The position numbers and the translations under genes are program-made. This document shows positions 1-8,538 of a DNA stretch of 64,000 nt, piece after piece. Position 1 is the stretch's first letter. The number at the start of each line of letters is the position of its first letter. Origin of the DNA: Candidatus Schekmanbacteria bacterium (lineage in GTDB: Bacteria > Schekmanbacteria > GWA2-38-11 > J061); contig JACRJM010000002.1 of the NCBI GenBank assembly GCA_016219965.1, positions 1 to 64,000 of the forward strand, in the 5' to 3' direction. Below the pieces are notes generated by a model. The model saw only the letters and a program-made list of their open reading frames with translations. It was not told the origin of the DNA and made no database searches.

Positions 1-68
1 AAGCCGGTACTTCAATACTTGCCCAGGCAAACGCAGCACCACAGGCAGCACTATCACTGCTCGGGTAA
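1..68 (+). CDS. fliC: Flagellin, C-terminal end (partial)
   Basis: The gene enters from the left edge. Reading from base 3, the last 21 codons end in a TAA at 66-68 and give a tail containing AGTSILAQAN and ending LSLLG. This is the classic end of the flagellin C-terminal D0 helix, where 'S-I-L-A-Q-A-N' and a terminal 'LSLL(G/R)' are near-invariant and mediate packing in the filament. The following fliD and fliS genes support the call. Only about 2-7% of the protein is present, so nothing can be said of the variable region or the number of flagellin copies. Confidence 0.85.
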   Translation, partial: AGTSILAQANAAPQAALSLLG

Positions 69-113
69 TTACAAAGATTGATCGAAAAATAGAAAATTGA
101 TACTCCAGTAAAG

Positions 114-140
114 TTGCGGAGCCTGCATTAGGCTCCGCAA
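114..140 (+). terminator. Stem-loop after flagellin gene
   Basis: A perfect 11-bp inverted repeat (TTGCGGAGCCT / AGGCTCCGCAA) with a 5-nt loop lies between the flagellin stop and fliD. It is followed by an AT-rich stretch rather than a clean T-run. It probably ends or attenuates the abundant flagellin transcript, or stabilises its 3' end, with some read-through into fliD. The fliD ribosome binding site (GAGG) follows 10 nt after the stem. Confidence 0.6.
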
Positions 141-161
141 TATATATAATGAGGTAAAAGT

Positions 162-2357
162 ATGGGTATATCTGTAGGTGGACTTGCTTCAGGAATAAAT
201 TTTAATGATATTATTAGTCAGCTTCAACAATATGAACAGAAACCTATCACTATACTTAACGAGAGAAAGCAAGGCTATCAGACAAAAATAGATGCTTTAA
301 ACACACTCAATACTAATCTTGCATCTTTATTAAGCGAGGGGCAATCTCTTAATAACATATCTCAGTTTAATATTAAGTCTGTATCAGTTAGCGATGCAGA
401 TTTACTTACAGCATCAGCATCAAGTACAGCTCAGACCGGAAATTATGCGGTCGAGATTATGCAAACTGCAACATCAAATAAAATTGCATGTCAGGGATGG
501 GAAGATATTAATGTTACTCCTGTTAGTGCAATCTCGGGTAATTTTAGTTTTAAAGTTGGTTCAGGCTCTGTTACAACGATAAGTATTAATGATACTACAA
601 CTCTTCAACAGTTAAAAGATTCTATTAACAATAGTAATGCTGGTGTAAGTGCTAGCATAATTAATGATGGATCACCTTCAAAACCATATCGCCTTGTTCT
701 TTCCACAAGTTCAACAGGTGCAGATAACAATATATCTATAACTGCTAATGATACAAATCTTGATTTTTCAAATAAAACAATAGGGAGTGCATATTCTAAC
801 CCTAGTAACTCTTTTAATGGAACTATAACATCTTCAGGAACATATACTGGTTCGGAAAGCAAACCATATCTTATTGAAATGACAACTCTTGGGGGAATAG
901 GTACTGCTAAATTTAAAGTATCCACTGACGGTGGATTGACATGGACTGCGGATGATGCTTTTACTACTAGTGCTTCAGCTACCTCAATATATGATGCTTC
1001 TGATGAGGGTGTTGATATTTCCTTTGCCGCCGGGTCTTCTGATTTTTCTGTTGGAGACAGATTTGAAATAGATACTTATGATCCAACATTGCAAGAAGCA
1101 GCGGATGCCATTATTAAAGTTAATAACATTAACTTTAGAAAATCATCAAATATAATAGATGATATAATTCCAGGTGTAACAATCAACCTAAAGTCTGCGC
1201 AACAAAATACATCAGTAAACCTGGCAGTTTCGCAGGATAATGATACGGTTAAGAAAAATATTAATGATTTTATTTCAGCTTATAACAAAGTTGTCACTCT
1301 CATTAAAGATCAAACGGCATATGATCCGAGCAATGGGGTGAAGGGCCCTCTTCTTGGGAATTCTTCTGTAAATAATGCACAAACTATGCTTAAGCGAATT
1401 ATAAGCAATATAGTGCCTGGTATCACTGATACATATACGACACTTTCACAAATCGGAATCTCCACAGGACAAGATGGGACTCTTTCTATAAATGATTCAA
1501 AACTGACTGATGCACTTAATGATCATTATGATAATGTTGCCAGGTTGTTTGTTAAATATGGAAGTACAACTAATAGTGAAATAGCTTATTCAATAAGTTC
1601 TGATAAAACAGATGGCGGTACATATGATGTAAATATAACTCAGGCTCCATTGCAGGCTATAGTAATTGGTAGCCAAACGATTCAGAGCGAGGGGTTAGCA
1701 TCTGATGAAACACTTACTTTTGTATATAGCGGGAATAGCTATGATGTAAACCTTTCAGCAGGAGATAAGATCGATCAAGTTGTAAGTAAAATAAACTCTC
1801 AGCTTTCAAATCAGAGTGTCCTGATTTCAGCAGTTAATAATAATGGAGCTTTAAAGCTTTTTAGTCAGGATTATGGAACCGGTATTTCATTTTCAGTAAA
1901 CTCAGATCAAGCTGATTCTGCAGAATCTACAGGCATTGGTATAACAGGAAAATCAGGTACAGGGCAAGATGTAGCTGGAACAATAAATGGACATAGTGCT
2001 ACGGCAATAGGTAATAGTTTAACGGGTGCAGATGACTATGAAGAAGAAGGACTTCAAATTTTAATATATTCTTCGTCTACTGGAGCGAAAGGAAGTGTAA
2101 CATTATCTATAGGTGTAGCTGAACAGATGGTAAATCAGTTAGATTTTATGACTGACTCTACAGATGGGACATTGCAGACTGGTATAAATGGATTGGAAGA
2201 CTCAATTAAGAAAATTGATGAAAGTATAACACGTCAAACTAATAGCATTAATAAATATGTGGAGAGATTACAGGCGCAATTTGCTTCAATGGAAACTCTT
2301 ATTTCAAGTTTAAACGCTCAAGATGCTGCTTTATCCAGTTTAATTTCAAGCTTTTAA
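162..2357 (+). CDS. fliD: Flagellar hook-associated protein 2 (filament cap)
   Basis: FliD forms the oligomeric cap at the filament tip that folds and inserts exported flagellin subunits. The 731-aa protein opens with MGISVGGLASGIN and DIISQL, the hallmark of the FliD N-terminal domain. It closes with a coiled-coil segment (about residues 685-731, including INKYVERLQAQF and ending SSLISSF) typical of the FliD C-terminal D0 helix. The middle is long and rich in Ser, Thr, Asn and Gly, as expected for surface-exposed D2/D3 domains. At 731 aa it is longer than the ~450-600 aa of most FliDs, because of this central insertion. The start is supported by GAGG 8 nt upstream. fliS follows 15 nt downstream, a standard co-transcribed pair. 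Confidence 0.95.
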   Translation: MGISVGGLASGINFNDIISQLQQYEQKPITILNERKQGYQTKIDALNTLNTNLASLLSEGQSLNNISQFNIKSVSVSDADLLTASASSTAQTGNYAVEIMQTATSNKIACQGWEDINVTPVSAISGNFSFKVGSGSVTTISINDTTTLQQLKDSINNSNAGVSASIINDGSPSKPYRLVLSTSSTGADNNISITANDTNLDFSNKTIGSAYSNPSNSFNGTITSSGTYTGSESKPYLIEMTTLGGIGTAKFKVSTDGGLTWTADDAFTTSASATSIYDASDEGVDISFAAGSSDFSVGDRFEIDTYDPTLQEAADAIIKVNNINFRKSSNIIDDIIPGVTINLKSAQQNTSVNLAVSQDNDTVKKNINDFISAYNKVVTLIKDQTAYDPSNGVKGPLLGNSSVNNAQTMLKRIISNIVPGITDTYTTLSQIGISTGQDGTLSINDSKLTDALNDHYDNVARLFVKYGSTTNSEIAYSISSDKTDGGTYDVNITQAPLQAIVIGSQTIQSEGLASDETLTFVYSGNSYDVNLSAGDKIDQVVSKINSQLSNQSVLISAVNNNGALKLFSQDYGTGISFSVNSDQADSAESTGIGITGKSGTGQDVAGTINGHSATAIGNSLTGADDYEEEGLQILIYSSSTGAKGSVTLSIGVAEQMVNQLDFMTDSTDGTLQTGINGLEDSIKKIDESITRQTNSINKYVERLQAQFASMETLISSLNAQDAALSSLISSF

Positions 2358-2372
2358 TGGAGGAATATTATA

Positions 2373-2810
2373 ATGACTACCTTGGCAAATCAGAACAAAT
2401 ATAAATCAACACAGATTTCGACCGCTAGTAGCGTTAAAATAATCGTATTGTTATATGATGGCGCTATAAACTTTTTAGAACAGGGTAAAATAAAAATTAA
2501 AGAACGTGATTTTAAATTAAAGGGTGTGTATTTGTCCAAAGCTTCCAGAATAGTTGCAGAACTGAATAGTGCGTTAGATGAGAAGGTAGATAAAAAATTA
2601 GTTGAAAATCTTCAAAGCTTATATGAGTTTGTCAACTATCAGATTCTTCAAGCTAATTTAAAGAATGAAATCGTTTTTATTGATAATGCCATAAATATTT
2701 TAAAAACTATTAAAGAATCATGGGATAAGGTAATTGAACTTCAATTCACCGACAAGCAGATCATTGCAGAAAAAAGAGACAGTACAAAAATGATAACCTT
2801 AACTGTGTAA
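2373..2810 (+). CDS. fliS: Flagellar export chaperone FliS
   Basis: FliS binds the C-terminal helix of cytoplasmic flagellin, preventing premature polymerisation and delivering it to the export apparatus. The 145-aa, all-alpha protein carries the family's N-terminal signature: a YKSTQISTAS segment followed by IIVLLYDGAINFLEQ, where the LYDGAI core is strongly conserved. The length is close to the usual 125-140 aa. GGAGG lies about 10 nt upstream of the ATG. It sits directly behind fliD and 10 nt ahead of a small coiled-coil gene, the position where FliT/FlgN-like chaperones are usually found. Confidence 0.92.
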   Translation: MTTLANQNKYKSTQISTASSVKIIVLLYDGAINFLEQGKIKIKERDFKLKGVYLSKASRIVAELNSALDEKVDKKLVENLQSLYEFVNYQILQANLKNEIVFIDNAINILKTIKESWDKVIELQFTDKQIIAEKRDSTKMITLTV

Positions 2811-2820
2811 GGGTAAAAAT

Positions 2821-3249
2821 ATGGCACTTAAATTTAACCTTGTTCAGAATAAATTACAATTATATCAAAAAATTTATGATATTGCCTCAAAGGAAAGAGA
2901 AGCTGCTAATAAGAGTAACTACGGACAGATTCTCTTTTTGCAAGATTTAAGACAGAAAATATTTAATCAGATAGAGAAAATAGATGAGAGCATTAAGAAT
3001 GAAAAGGTTTTTGTATCAAAACAAAATTACTTGGAAGAAAAAAGTCCCAGGGATGATGACTCCCAGACTAAAGTAATTGAAATTATTAAAAATATATTAA
3101 AGATAGATGAAGAAACTTTAAAAGTGGTCAATCAACAACGTGATGAAACATTAAGTAAGATTGAACAAGTTGGGAATGCTAAGAGACAGCTAAATGGTTA
3201 TGGATTAAAAAAAAGTAAGGCATCAGGTTTTTTTGATGATTCGATTTAA
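2821..3249 (+). CDS. Small coiled-coil protein, possible FliT/FlgN-like flagellar chaperone
   Basis: A 142-aa, highly charged protein predicted to be almost entirely helical with heptad-like patterning (for example KLQLYQKIYDIASKERE and QKIFNQIEKIDESIK). There is no signal peptide, membrane segment or cysteine motif. It lies 10 nt behind fliS, at the end of the flagellar block. FliT (FliD chaperone) and FlgN-type proteins share this size, helical character and gene position, but they are so divergent that the sequence alone does not prove the assignment. The lysine-rich tail ending in FFDDSI is unremarkable. Treat the function as inferred from context. Confidence 0.5.
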   Translation: MALKFNLVQNKLQLYQKIYDIASKEREAANKSNYGQILFLQDLRQKIFNQIEKIDESIKNEKVFVSKQNYLEEKSPRDDDSQTKVIEIIKNILKIDEETLKVVNQQRDETLSKIEQVGNAKRQLNGYGLKKSKASGFFDDSI

Positions 3250-3391
3250 AATTTTAAATAGGCAATAATTTCCCTCTATCAATTTGTTCATGGATCGTTC
3301 CGAATTTGTTTACCTATTTTCATTTCATATTTGTTTATATAAATCAACGCGTTAGTCAATTAACTCCATAATATTTTAGCAATAAATATTA

Positions 3392-3407
3392 TGGCAGGAA
3401 TATTGCA
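3392..3407 (+). promoter_or_regulatory. Putative sigma-54 (RpoN) promoter
   Basis: The sequence TGGCAGGAATATTGCA matches the RpoN -24/-12 consensus (TGGCAC-N5-TTGCA) at nearly every position, with the required GG-to-GC spacing. It lies in the 188-nt AT-rich gap after the flagellar block and about 43 nt upstream of the GTG start of the first glycosyltransferase, a suitable distance for a transcription start. Sigma-54 commonly drives late and middle flagellar genes, so this would place the glycosylation genes in the flagellar regulon. Confidence 0.65.
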
Positions 3408-3449
3408 TTAAGCAATGATGAAAAAAAACAATATGATTTGGAGAATTAT

Positions 3450-6400
3450 GTGAAAATTTCAGTCTCTATTATTACATTAAATGAAATTGACTATATTAGA
3501 AATGCGATATCTTCATGTAGTTTTGCTGATGAAATTGTTGTGGTTGATGGTGGTAGTACTGATGGGACTCAAGACTTTTTAAAAAGCTTTGATAAGCGTA
3601 TTAAATTGATTGAATCGTCGTGGGATAATGATTTTTCTAAACAGCGGCAAAAATCACTAGATGCTTGTACCGGAGATTGGGTTGTTAGAATAGATTCTGA
3701 CGAAGTTTTTTCAGAAGTATTTGAGACTGAAATAAGAAGTTATCTCGAAAGTACAAACTCTAATGCAATTACGATAAGACAATGTAATCTCGTTGGAAAC
3801 ATTGATTATTATTCAAAGCGTTATGATAATTTTGAGTCTGTCCCAAGGATTTTCAAAAAAACACCTGCCATAAAATGGAAAAATAAAATTCATGAAATAA
3901 TTACCGGAATAGAAGGAATAATAGATCAGTGGGACGTTTATGTTGTTCATTTTGGTTTTTTAGATAAAAAAAGATATTCTAAAAAAGGAGAATTCTATTC
4001 AACTATTCCCGGGAGTGGATTTCAGAAAAAAGAAGATTTGCTATACAGAGAGTATGATATTGTTTCAAGGCCTTTGCAATCTTATGAAAAAGAATCTCTT
4101 AGAAAATCATTAAGGAAGCAATTTATATCTCTTGCCAATAAAAAACCATCACTTGCTATAGTAAGAGGTCCAAACCTTAATGAATGGGAAATGAAGAATT
4201 ATGAACTGTTAATGGACCGCTACGATATAACTGCATATACGACTGAAAAACATAATTTCTCCCTAGATAAAATAAAGATTCCCGTAATAAAACTACCTGC
4301 TCATCCTGAATCACCAATCTATATGCTCGGATTGGAATATGAATTATTTGATAAAGACATTATTTATACAGCAGACATTACCTGGCTTTTTTCACTTCAA
4401 GGTGCCGTAGCAAGAAAAAAATTTGGGAATAAACTTGTAGTGCTTGAATGGGAAAATATACCTTTAATTTATGATGATAATAAAAATTTATCTAACATAA
4501 AGCGTACAGTAACTGATTCAGCTGATGCTTTTATAGCAGTTACCGAGCGTGCTGCCGATGCATTGAGAATAGAAGGTGCTGATAGGGATAAAATCTATAA
4601 AATACCTATGGGAATCGATGTAGACTTTTTTACACCTGATAAAACTATAAGAAATAAGGCCAGGTCAGAACTAAAATTTAACAATGACGATCGAATTGTA
4701 CTTTTTGTAGGAAGGTTTGTATTTGAAAAAGGAATTTACGATATTTTATTTGCTTCAAAATTATTATTCGATAAGAACCCAGATCTAAAAAAGACATTAA
4801 AGTTTTTGATGATAGGGAGAGGGCCAGAAAAAGATCGATTCACTGCCATGGTTAAAAGGCTTTCCCTTGAAGATAATTTCATAATTCTTCCACAATCTTC
4901 TTATCTTGAAATGAAGAACTATTACAACAGCGCGGATATTTTTATTCTTCCAAGCATACCAAAAGAAAACTGGAAAGAACAATTTGGCATGGCAATAGTT
5001 GAAGCTATGGCATGTGGCGTTCCAGTTATATCAACATACTCGGGCTCAATACCAGAAGTTATTGGAGAAGCAGGGTTACTCGTGCAGCCTAACGATCCTC
5101 AGTCAATATGCAATGGAATAATGAAACTTTTGAAGAATGAAACACTGAGGCAGGAATTTGGGAAACTCGCCAGGCAAAGGGCAGTTGAAATGTTTAGCTG
5201 CAAAGTAGTTTCAGAGCAAATTGATACGTTATTTAAAAAAATATTATTAGATAAATTTAGAACAACAGACTCTAACGAAACAATGCATCAATCCTGTATG
5301 TCAGAGAATAAAGGGATTTCTTATTACAGCCAGAAAAGAGAGGAAATAATCTCCTTAGTACCGGAATCAGCCAAGAAGATACTCGATATAGGGTGTGGAA
5401 CTGGAGAGATGGGTGCAGCCCTGCAAAGTATTGGGAAATTTGTAACTGGTATTGAAAGAGAGGGAGATATTGCTTCTATCGCAAGTGGAAGACTATCAAA
5501 TGTAATCAAAGGTGATATTGAGCAGATTGATCTGAATTCCATTGACGAGCAATATGATTGTATAGTTTTTGGAGACGTAATTGAACATTTAATTAATCCT
5601 GAAGAGACTTTCAATAAAGTTACAAAACTTTTGAGCAACAGCGGTTCTGTCATTGTCAGCGTTCCCAATGTAAGAAATATATCAATTATATCACAGTTAA
5701 TAGATGGAAATTGGACGTACCAAAAAGCAGGGATATTGGATGAAACTCATTTAAGGTTTTTCACTTTTCGGGAAATAGAGAGGATGCTTTCAAGGAATGG
5801 TTTTAGGATAGATAGCATCAAGACTAACTGTGTGCTGCCAAAAGAACTTGCGAATTTAAATTATGATTCAAGGGGGCTGACAAGTATAAGGGTTGGCAGA
5901 ACTACTATAAATGATCTCACAGAAGAAGATATCAAAGATTTTTTTACGATTCAATATATTGTTAGGGCATCAAAGGTTGCCACTAACGTAGTTCTTGAAG
6001 ATGATATTAATAATCTTCTTAAGAATGCTTATAAGCTTGAAAATGAAGGTATCTTTGACGCAGCAATTGAAAGTTATGAACAAATCCTTGAGAAATATCC
6101 GCGCAACGGAGAATCAATTAATAGAATTGCAAGATGTTTGTTCACAATTGGGGATTACCAAAAGGCTGAAACTAAGCTAAATCAGATCTCCGATAATTAC
6201 CCTATTAACGCCGCTTACATCAATACAGCCATATGCTACAAAAAACTAAAAAAATATGAAATGGCTCTTAATTATCTGAAAAAGGTAAATGACAAAGATG
6301 GGCAAACAATAAGCGAGTCTGATCTTTTTGAAACTTTTATTCAGACAGGAGACTGTCTTGCCAATTTAATGAAAGATGCAGAAGCAAAAGAAAATTACCT

Positions 6401-6932
6401 TGCAGCAGAAAAGATTAACCCGAAATCTGAAAAGCCACTTATTGGTCTCGGGAGTTTGGCTATTCTTAACGGGAATAATGAAATAGCCAGTAAATATTTC
6501 GAGAAGGTTATAGCAATCAACGCTAACAATTGTAGAGCCCTTACCGGGTTAGGCATTGCACTTTGGAACAACGGCAAGAAAAAAGAAGCACTGTCACTGT
6601 ATTCTAAGACACTTGAGCTTAATATTGAGAATCCACAAGCAATTTACTTAATTGTTCAGGCTGCCTCCGAACTTGGGCAATTAGAAATTGCTGAACAATA
6701 TCTTGAGAGATACGTCTGCCTGCACCCTGCAAACATAGATATGCTTTTTAGCTTAAGCGTAATTTACTTTAGAGTGGGAAAATATCAGAAGGCAATGGAA
6801 CTTGCTGACAGGATAATGATATTCGCACCTGGCTATGATGGCATTAACGAGCTCATTGCAGAGATTGAAAAAATAACGAGTCCCTCAGGCAGCTATTGTA
6901 ATGAAAAAAAGATTTCTAACTATGGTGCCTGA
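3450..6932 (+). CDS. Multidomain glycosyltransferase: GT2 - GT4 - methyltransferase - TPR
   Basis: About 1160 aa carrying four recognisable modules. (1) Residues ~1-225 are a GT-A/GT2 transferase starting VKISVSIITLNE, with VVVDGGSTDGT and the metal-binding RIDSDEVF. (2) Residues ~235-605 are a GT-B/GT4 transferase with FVGRFVFEKGIYD and the E-x7-E region FGMAIVEAMACGVPVIS. (3) Residues ~630-830 are a class I SAM methyltransferase with ILDIGCGTGEMG and VFGDVIEHL. (4) Residues ~850-1150 hold tandem TPR repeats. I prefer the GTG at 3450 because TTGGAG lies 6 nt upstream and GT2 proteins usually begin this way; an in-frame TTG at 3438 sits inside that ribosome binding site. It heads the glycosyltransferase run after the flagellar genes, so flagellin or surface-glycan modification is the likely role. 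Acceptor and donor sugars are unknown. Confidence 0.85.
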   Translation: MKISVSIITLNEIDYIRNAISSCSFADEIVVVDGGSTDGTQDFLKSFDKRIKLIESSWDNDFSKQRQKSLDACTGDWVVRIDSDEVFSEVFETEIRSYLESTNSNAITIRQCNLVGNIDYYSKRYDNFESVPRIFKKTPAIKWKNKIHEIITGIEGIIDQWDVYVVHFGFLDKKRYSKKGEFYSTIPGSGFQKKEDLLYREYDIVSRPLQSYEKESLRKSLRKQFISLANKKPSLAIVRGPNLNEWEMKNYELLMDRYDITAYTTEKHNFSLDKIKIPVIKLPAHPESPIYMLGLEYELFDKDIIYTADITWLFSLQGAVARKKFGNKLVVLEWENIPLIYDDNKNLSNIKRTVTDSADAFIAVTERAADALRIEGADRDKIYKIPMGIDVDFFTPDKTIRNKARSELKFNNDDRIVLFVGRFVFEKGIYDILFASKLLFDKNPDLKKTLKFLMIGRGPEKDRFTAMVKRLSLEDNFIILPQSSYLEMKNYYNSADIFILPSIPKENWKEQFGMAIVEAMACGVPVISTYSGSIPEVIGEAGLLVQPNDPQSICNGIMKLLKNETLRQEFGKLARQRAVEMFSCKVVSEQIDTLFKKILLDKFRTTDSNETMHQSCMSENKGISYYSQKREEIISLVPESAKKILDIGCGTGEMGAALQSIGKFVTGIEREGDIASIASGRLSNVIKGDIEQIDLNSIDEQYDCIVFGDVIEHLINPEETFNKVTKLLSNSGSVIVSVPNVRNISIISQLIDGNWTYQKAGILDETHLRFFTFREIERMLSRNGFRIDSIKTNCVLPKELANLNYDSRGLTSIRVGRTTINDLTEEDIKDFFTIQYIVRASKVATNVVLEDDINNLLKNAYKLENEGIFDAAIESYEQILEKYPRNGESINRIARCLFTIGDYQKAETKLNQISDNYPINAAYINTAICYKKLKKYEMALNYLKKVNDKDGQTISESDLFETFIQTGDCLANLMKDAEAKENYLAAEKINPKSEKPLIGLGSLAILNGNNEIASKYFEKVIAINANNCRALTGLGIALWNNGKKKEALSLYSKTLELNIENPQAIYLIVQAASELGQLEIAEQYLERYVCLHPANIDMLFSLSVIYFRVGKYQKAMELADRIMIFAPGYDGINELIAEIEKITSPSGSYCNEKKISNYGA

Positions 6933-6968
6933 AATAATCCTGCCATATTCCTCAGTGAAACATAACAA

Positions 6969-8528
6969 ATGAATAAAAAAAATAAGACGGCTGTTATTCA
7001 GCTTGCACGAATGGGAGATATAATACAGACAATCCCGCTTCTTAATTTATTAAATCAGTATTCTGAAACAATCCTTTTTATTGATACCCGTTTTGAGGAG
7101 GTAGCGAAGAGCTTATCTTGTGCGGATGATATAATCGCTATCGATGTCAGGAAGCTGACAACATTTGCCAATAGAGAAGATATTTCTTTGTCTGCTAAAT
7201 ATGAACTGATAATAAAAGAAATTGAATGCTTAAAAGCTATTAACTGCGACCAGGTAATAAATTTAAACTATTCTTTCCTCGCCGCATTAATTGCTGACAA
7301 TATAGATTGTCGGGACAGAGCAGGATTTTATTTTCGCACTGGCATAAGAGATATCTATAGTGATCCATGGATGTCGTATCTTATTACCTCAACGTCTGCG
7401 AGACGTTATAGCCGCATAAATCTTTCTGATATATTTAAATTTGCAGGAATAAACGGTTTTGGCTACCAGGAAAACAAAAAACTCGAATCATCCGTTCCTC
7501 AGAACAATGATATTATTAGAATGAATGAGGGGACTGCAATTGCCTTTCAGGTAGGAGCCGGTAATAGTAAAAGGCTTTGGCCGGAAGAATATTTTTCTTC
7601 TCTCGCAAAAATGATAGTCAATAATCTCAAATCAGATGTTTTCCTTCTTGGCAATGACGCAGAAAAAGAAAGAGCTTCCAAAATAGAATCAGAGGTAAAT
7701 TCATCCAGAGTATTTAATCTTGCAGGGGAAACCAATATTCATCAGTTGATAGAAACACTTAAAAAATGTCGCTTGCTGATAACCGGAGATACGGGAACAA
7801 TGCATCTTGCAGTGCATTTGAAAGTCCCTGTTCTTGGAATTTTTTGGGGCTCTGCAAATTGCTTTGAGACAGGGCCTTATAATGAAGGGCATTATGTGTT
7901 GCAGTCGTTTGAAAGTTGCTCTCCATGCATGGAGTTTAAGGAATGCAATGAACGGAAGTGCGTTAGAAAACTTCGTCCGGAGGTTGTGTTTGCCGCTACA
8001 AATAACATATTGGGCGGCCTGGATAACGACAAGATAAAAGATGTAATTCCTGATGGGGTTTCCTTTTATAAAAGTACGTTGGATAATTATGGGGTTACGT
8101 ACTTACCTGTTATTGAATCAGAACGGGAGCATAATAATTATTTTACTGAATCACTTCGCAGGTTTTGGTTTGGACTGTTATCTGGTTGTCAGGGAGGCAA
8201 AGAAGAAAACGATGTTTCTGAAAGAAATATAAAATTAAAATGCGAACACGCTACTATTACAGATGCAGCTAAATCAGTTTCCAGGCTCATCAATGCAAGG
8301 AAAAATGTAATTCTGTCTCTATCTAATTGGCACCAGGAAGAATTTGAAGTTAACGACATTGATGAGAAGATTAAATGGTTTTACCGTTTCCACCCTTTAA
8401 AACACGCATTAGAATTTTTCTTTTTTAATGAGGCATTGATTAAGAAAGCGAATAGAAAAGAAGAGTTGCTAATGATTCATGAAAAAATGGAGTCTTCATT
8501 AAATTGTTTTGGACTAATTCACTGTTAA
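6969..8528 (+). CDS. Glycosyltransferase family 9 (heptosyltransferase-like) with C-terminal extension
   Basis: The 519-aa protein starts TAVIQLARMGDIIQTIPLL, the N-terminal phosphate-binding signature of ADP-heptose:LPS heptosyltransferases (GT9). It contains the C-terminal GT9 nucleotide-binding motif TGDTGTMHLAVHLKVPVLGIFWG near residues 265-290. A short cysteine-rich stretch follows (CSPCMEFKECNERKC). Residues ~360-519 form an extension not found in classic heptosyltransferases and partly similar in style to the tail of the GT9 protein at 10361. Its place in the run behind the flagellar genes suggests that it adds a heptose-like sugar to flagellin rather than acting in lipopolysaccharide core synthesis, but LPS work cannot be excluded. 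Confidence 0.8.
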   Translation: MNKKNKTAVIQLARMGDIIQTIPLLNLLNQYSETILFIDTRFEEVAKSLSCADDIIAIDVRKLTTFANREDISLSAKYELIIKEIECLKAINCDQVINLNYSFLAALIADNIDCRDRAGFYFRTGIRDIYSDPWMSYLITSTSARRYSRINLSDIFKFAGINGFGYQENKKLESSVPQNNDIIRMNEGTAIAFQVGAGNSKRLWPEEYFSSLAKMIVNNLKSDVFLLGNDAEKERASKIESEVNSSRVFNLAGETNIHQLIETLKKCRLLITGDTGTMHLAVHLKVPVLGIFWGSANCFETGPYNEGHYVLQSFESCSPCMEFKECNERKCVRKLRPEVVFAATNNILGGLDNDKIKDVIPDGVSFYKSTLDNYGVTYLPVIESEREHNNYFTESLRRFWFGLLSGCQGGKEENDVSERNIKLKCEHATITDAAKSVSRLINARKNVILSLSNWHQEEFEVNDIDEKIKWFYRFHPLKHALEFFFFNEALIKKANRKEELLMIHEKMESSLNCFGLIHC

Positions 8529-8538
8529 GGAATTTTAT

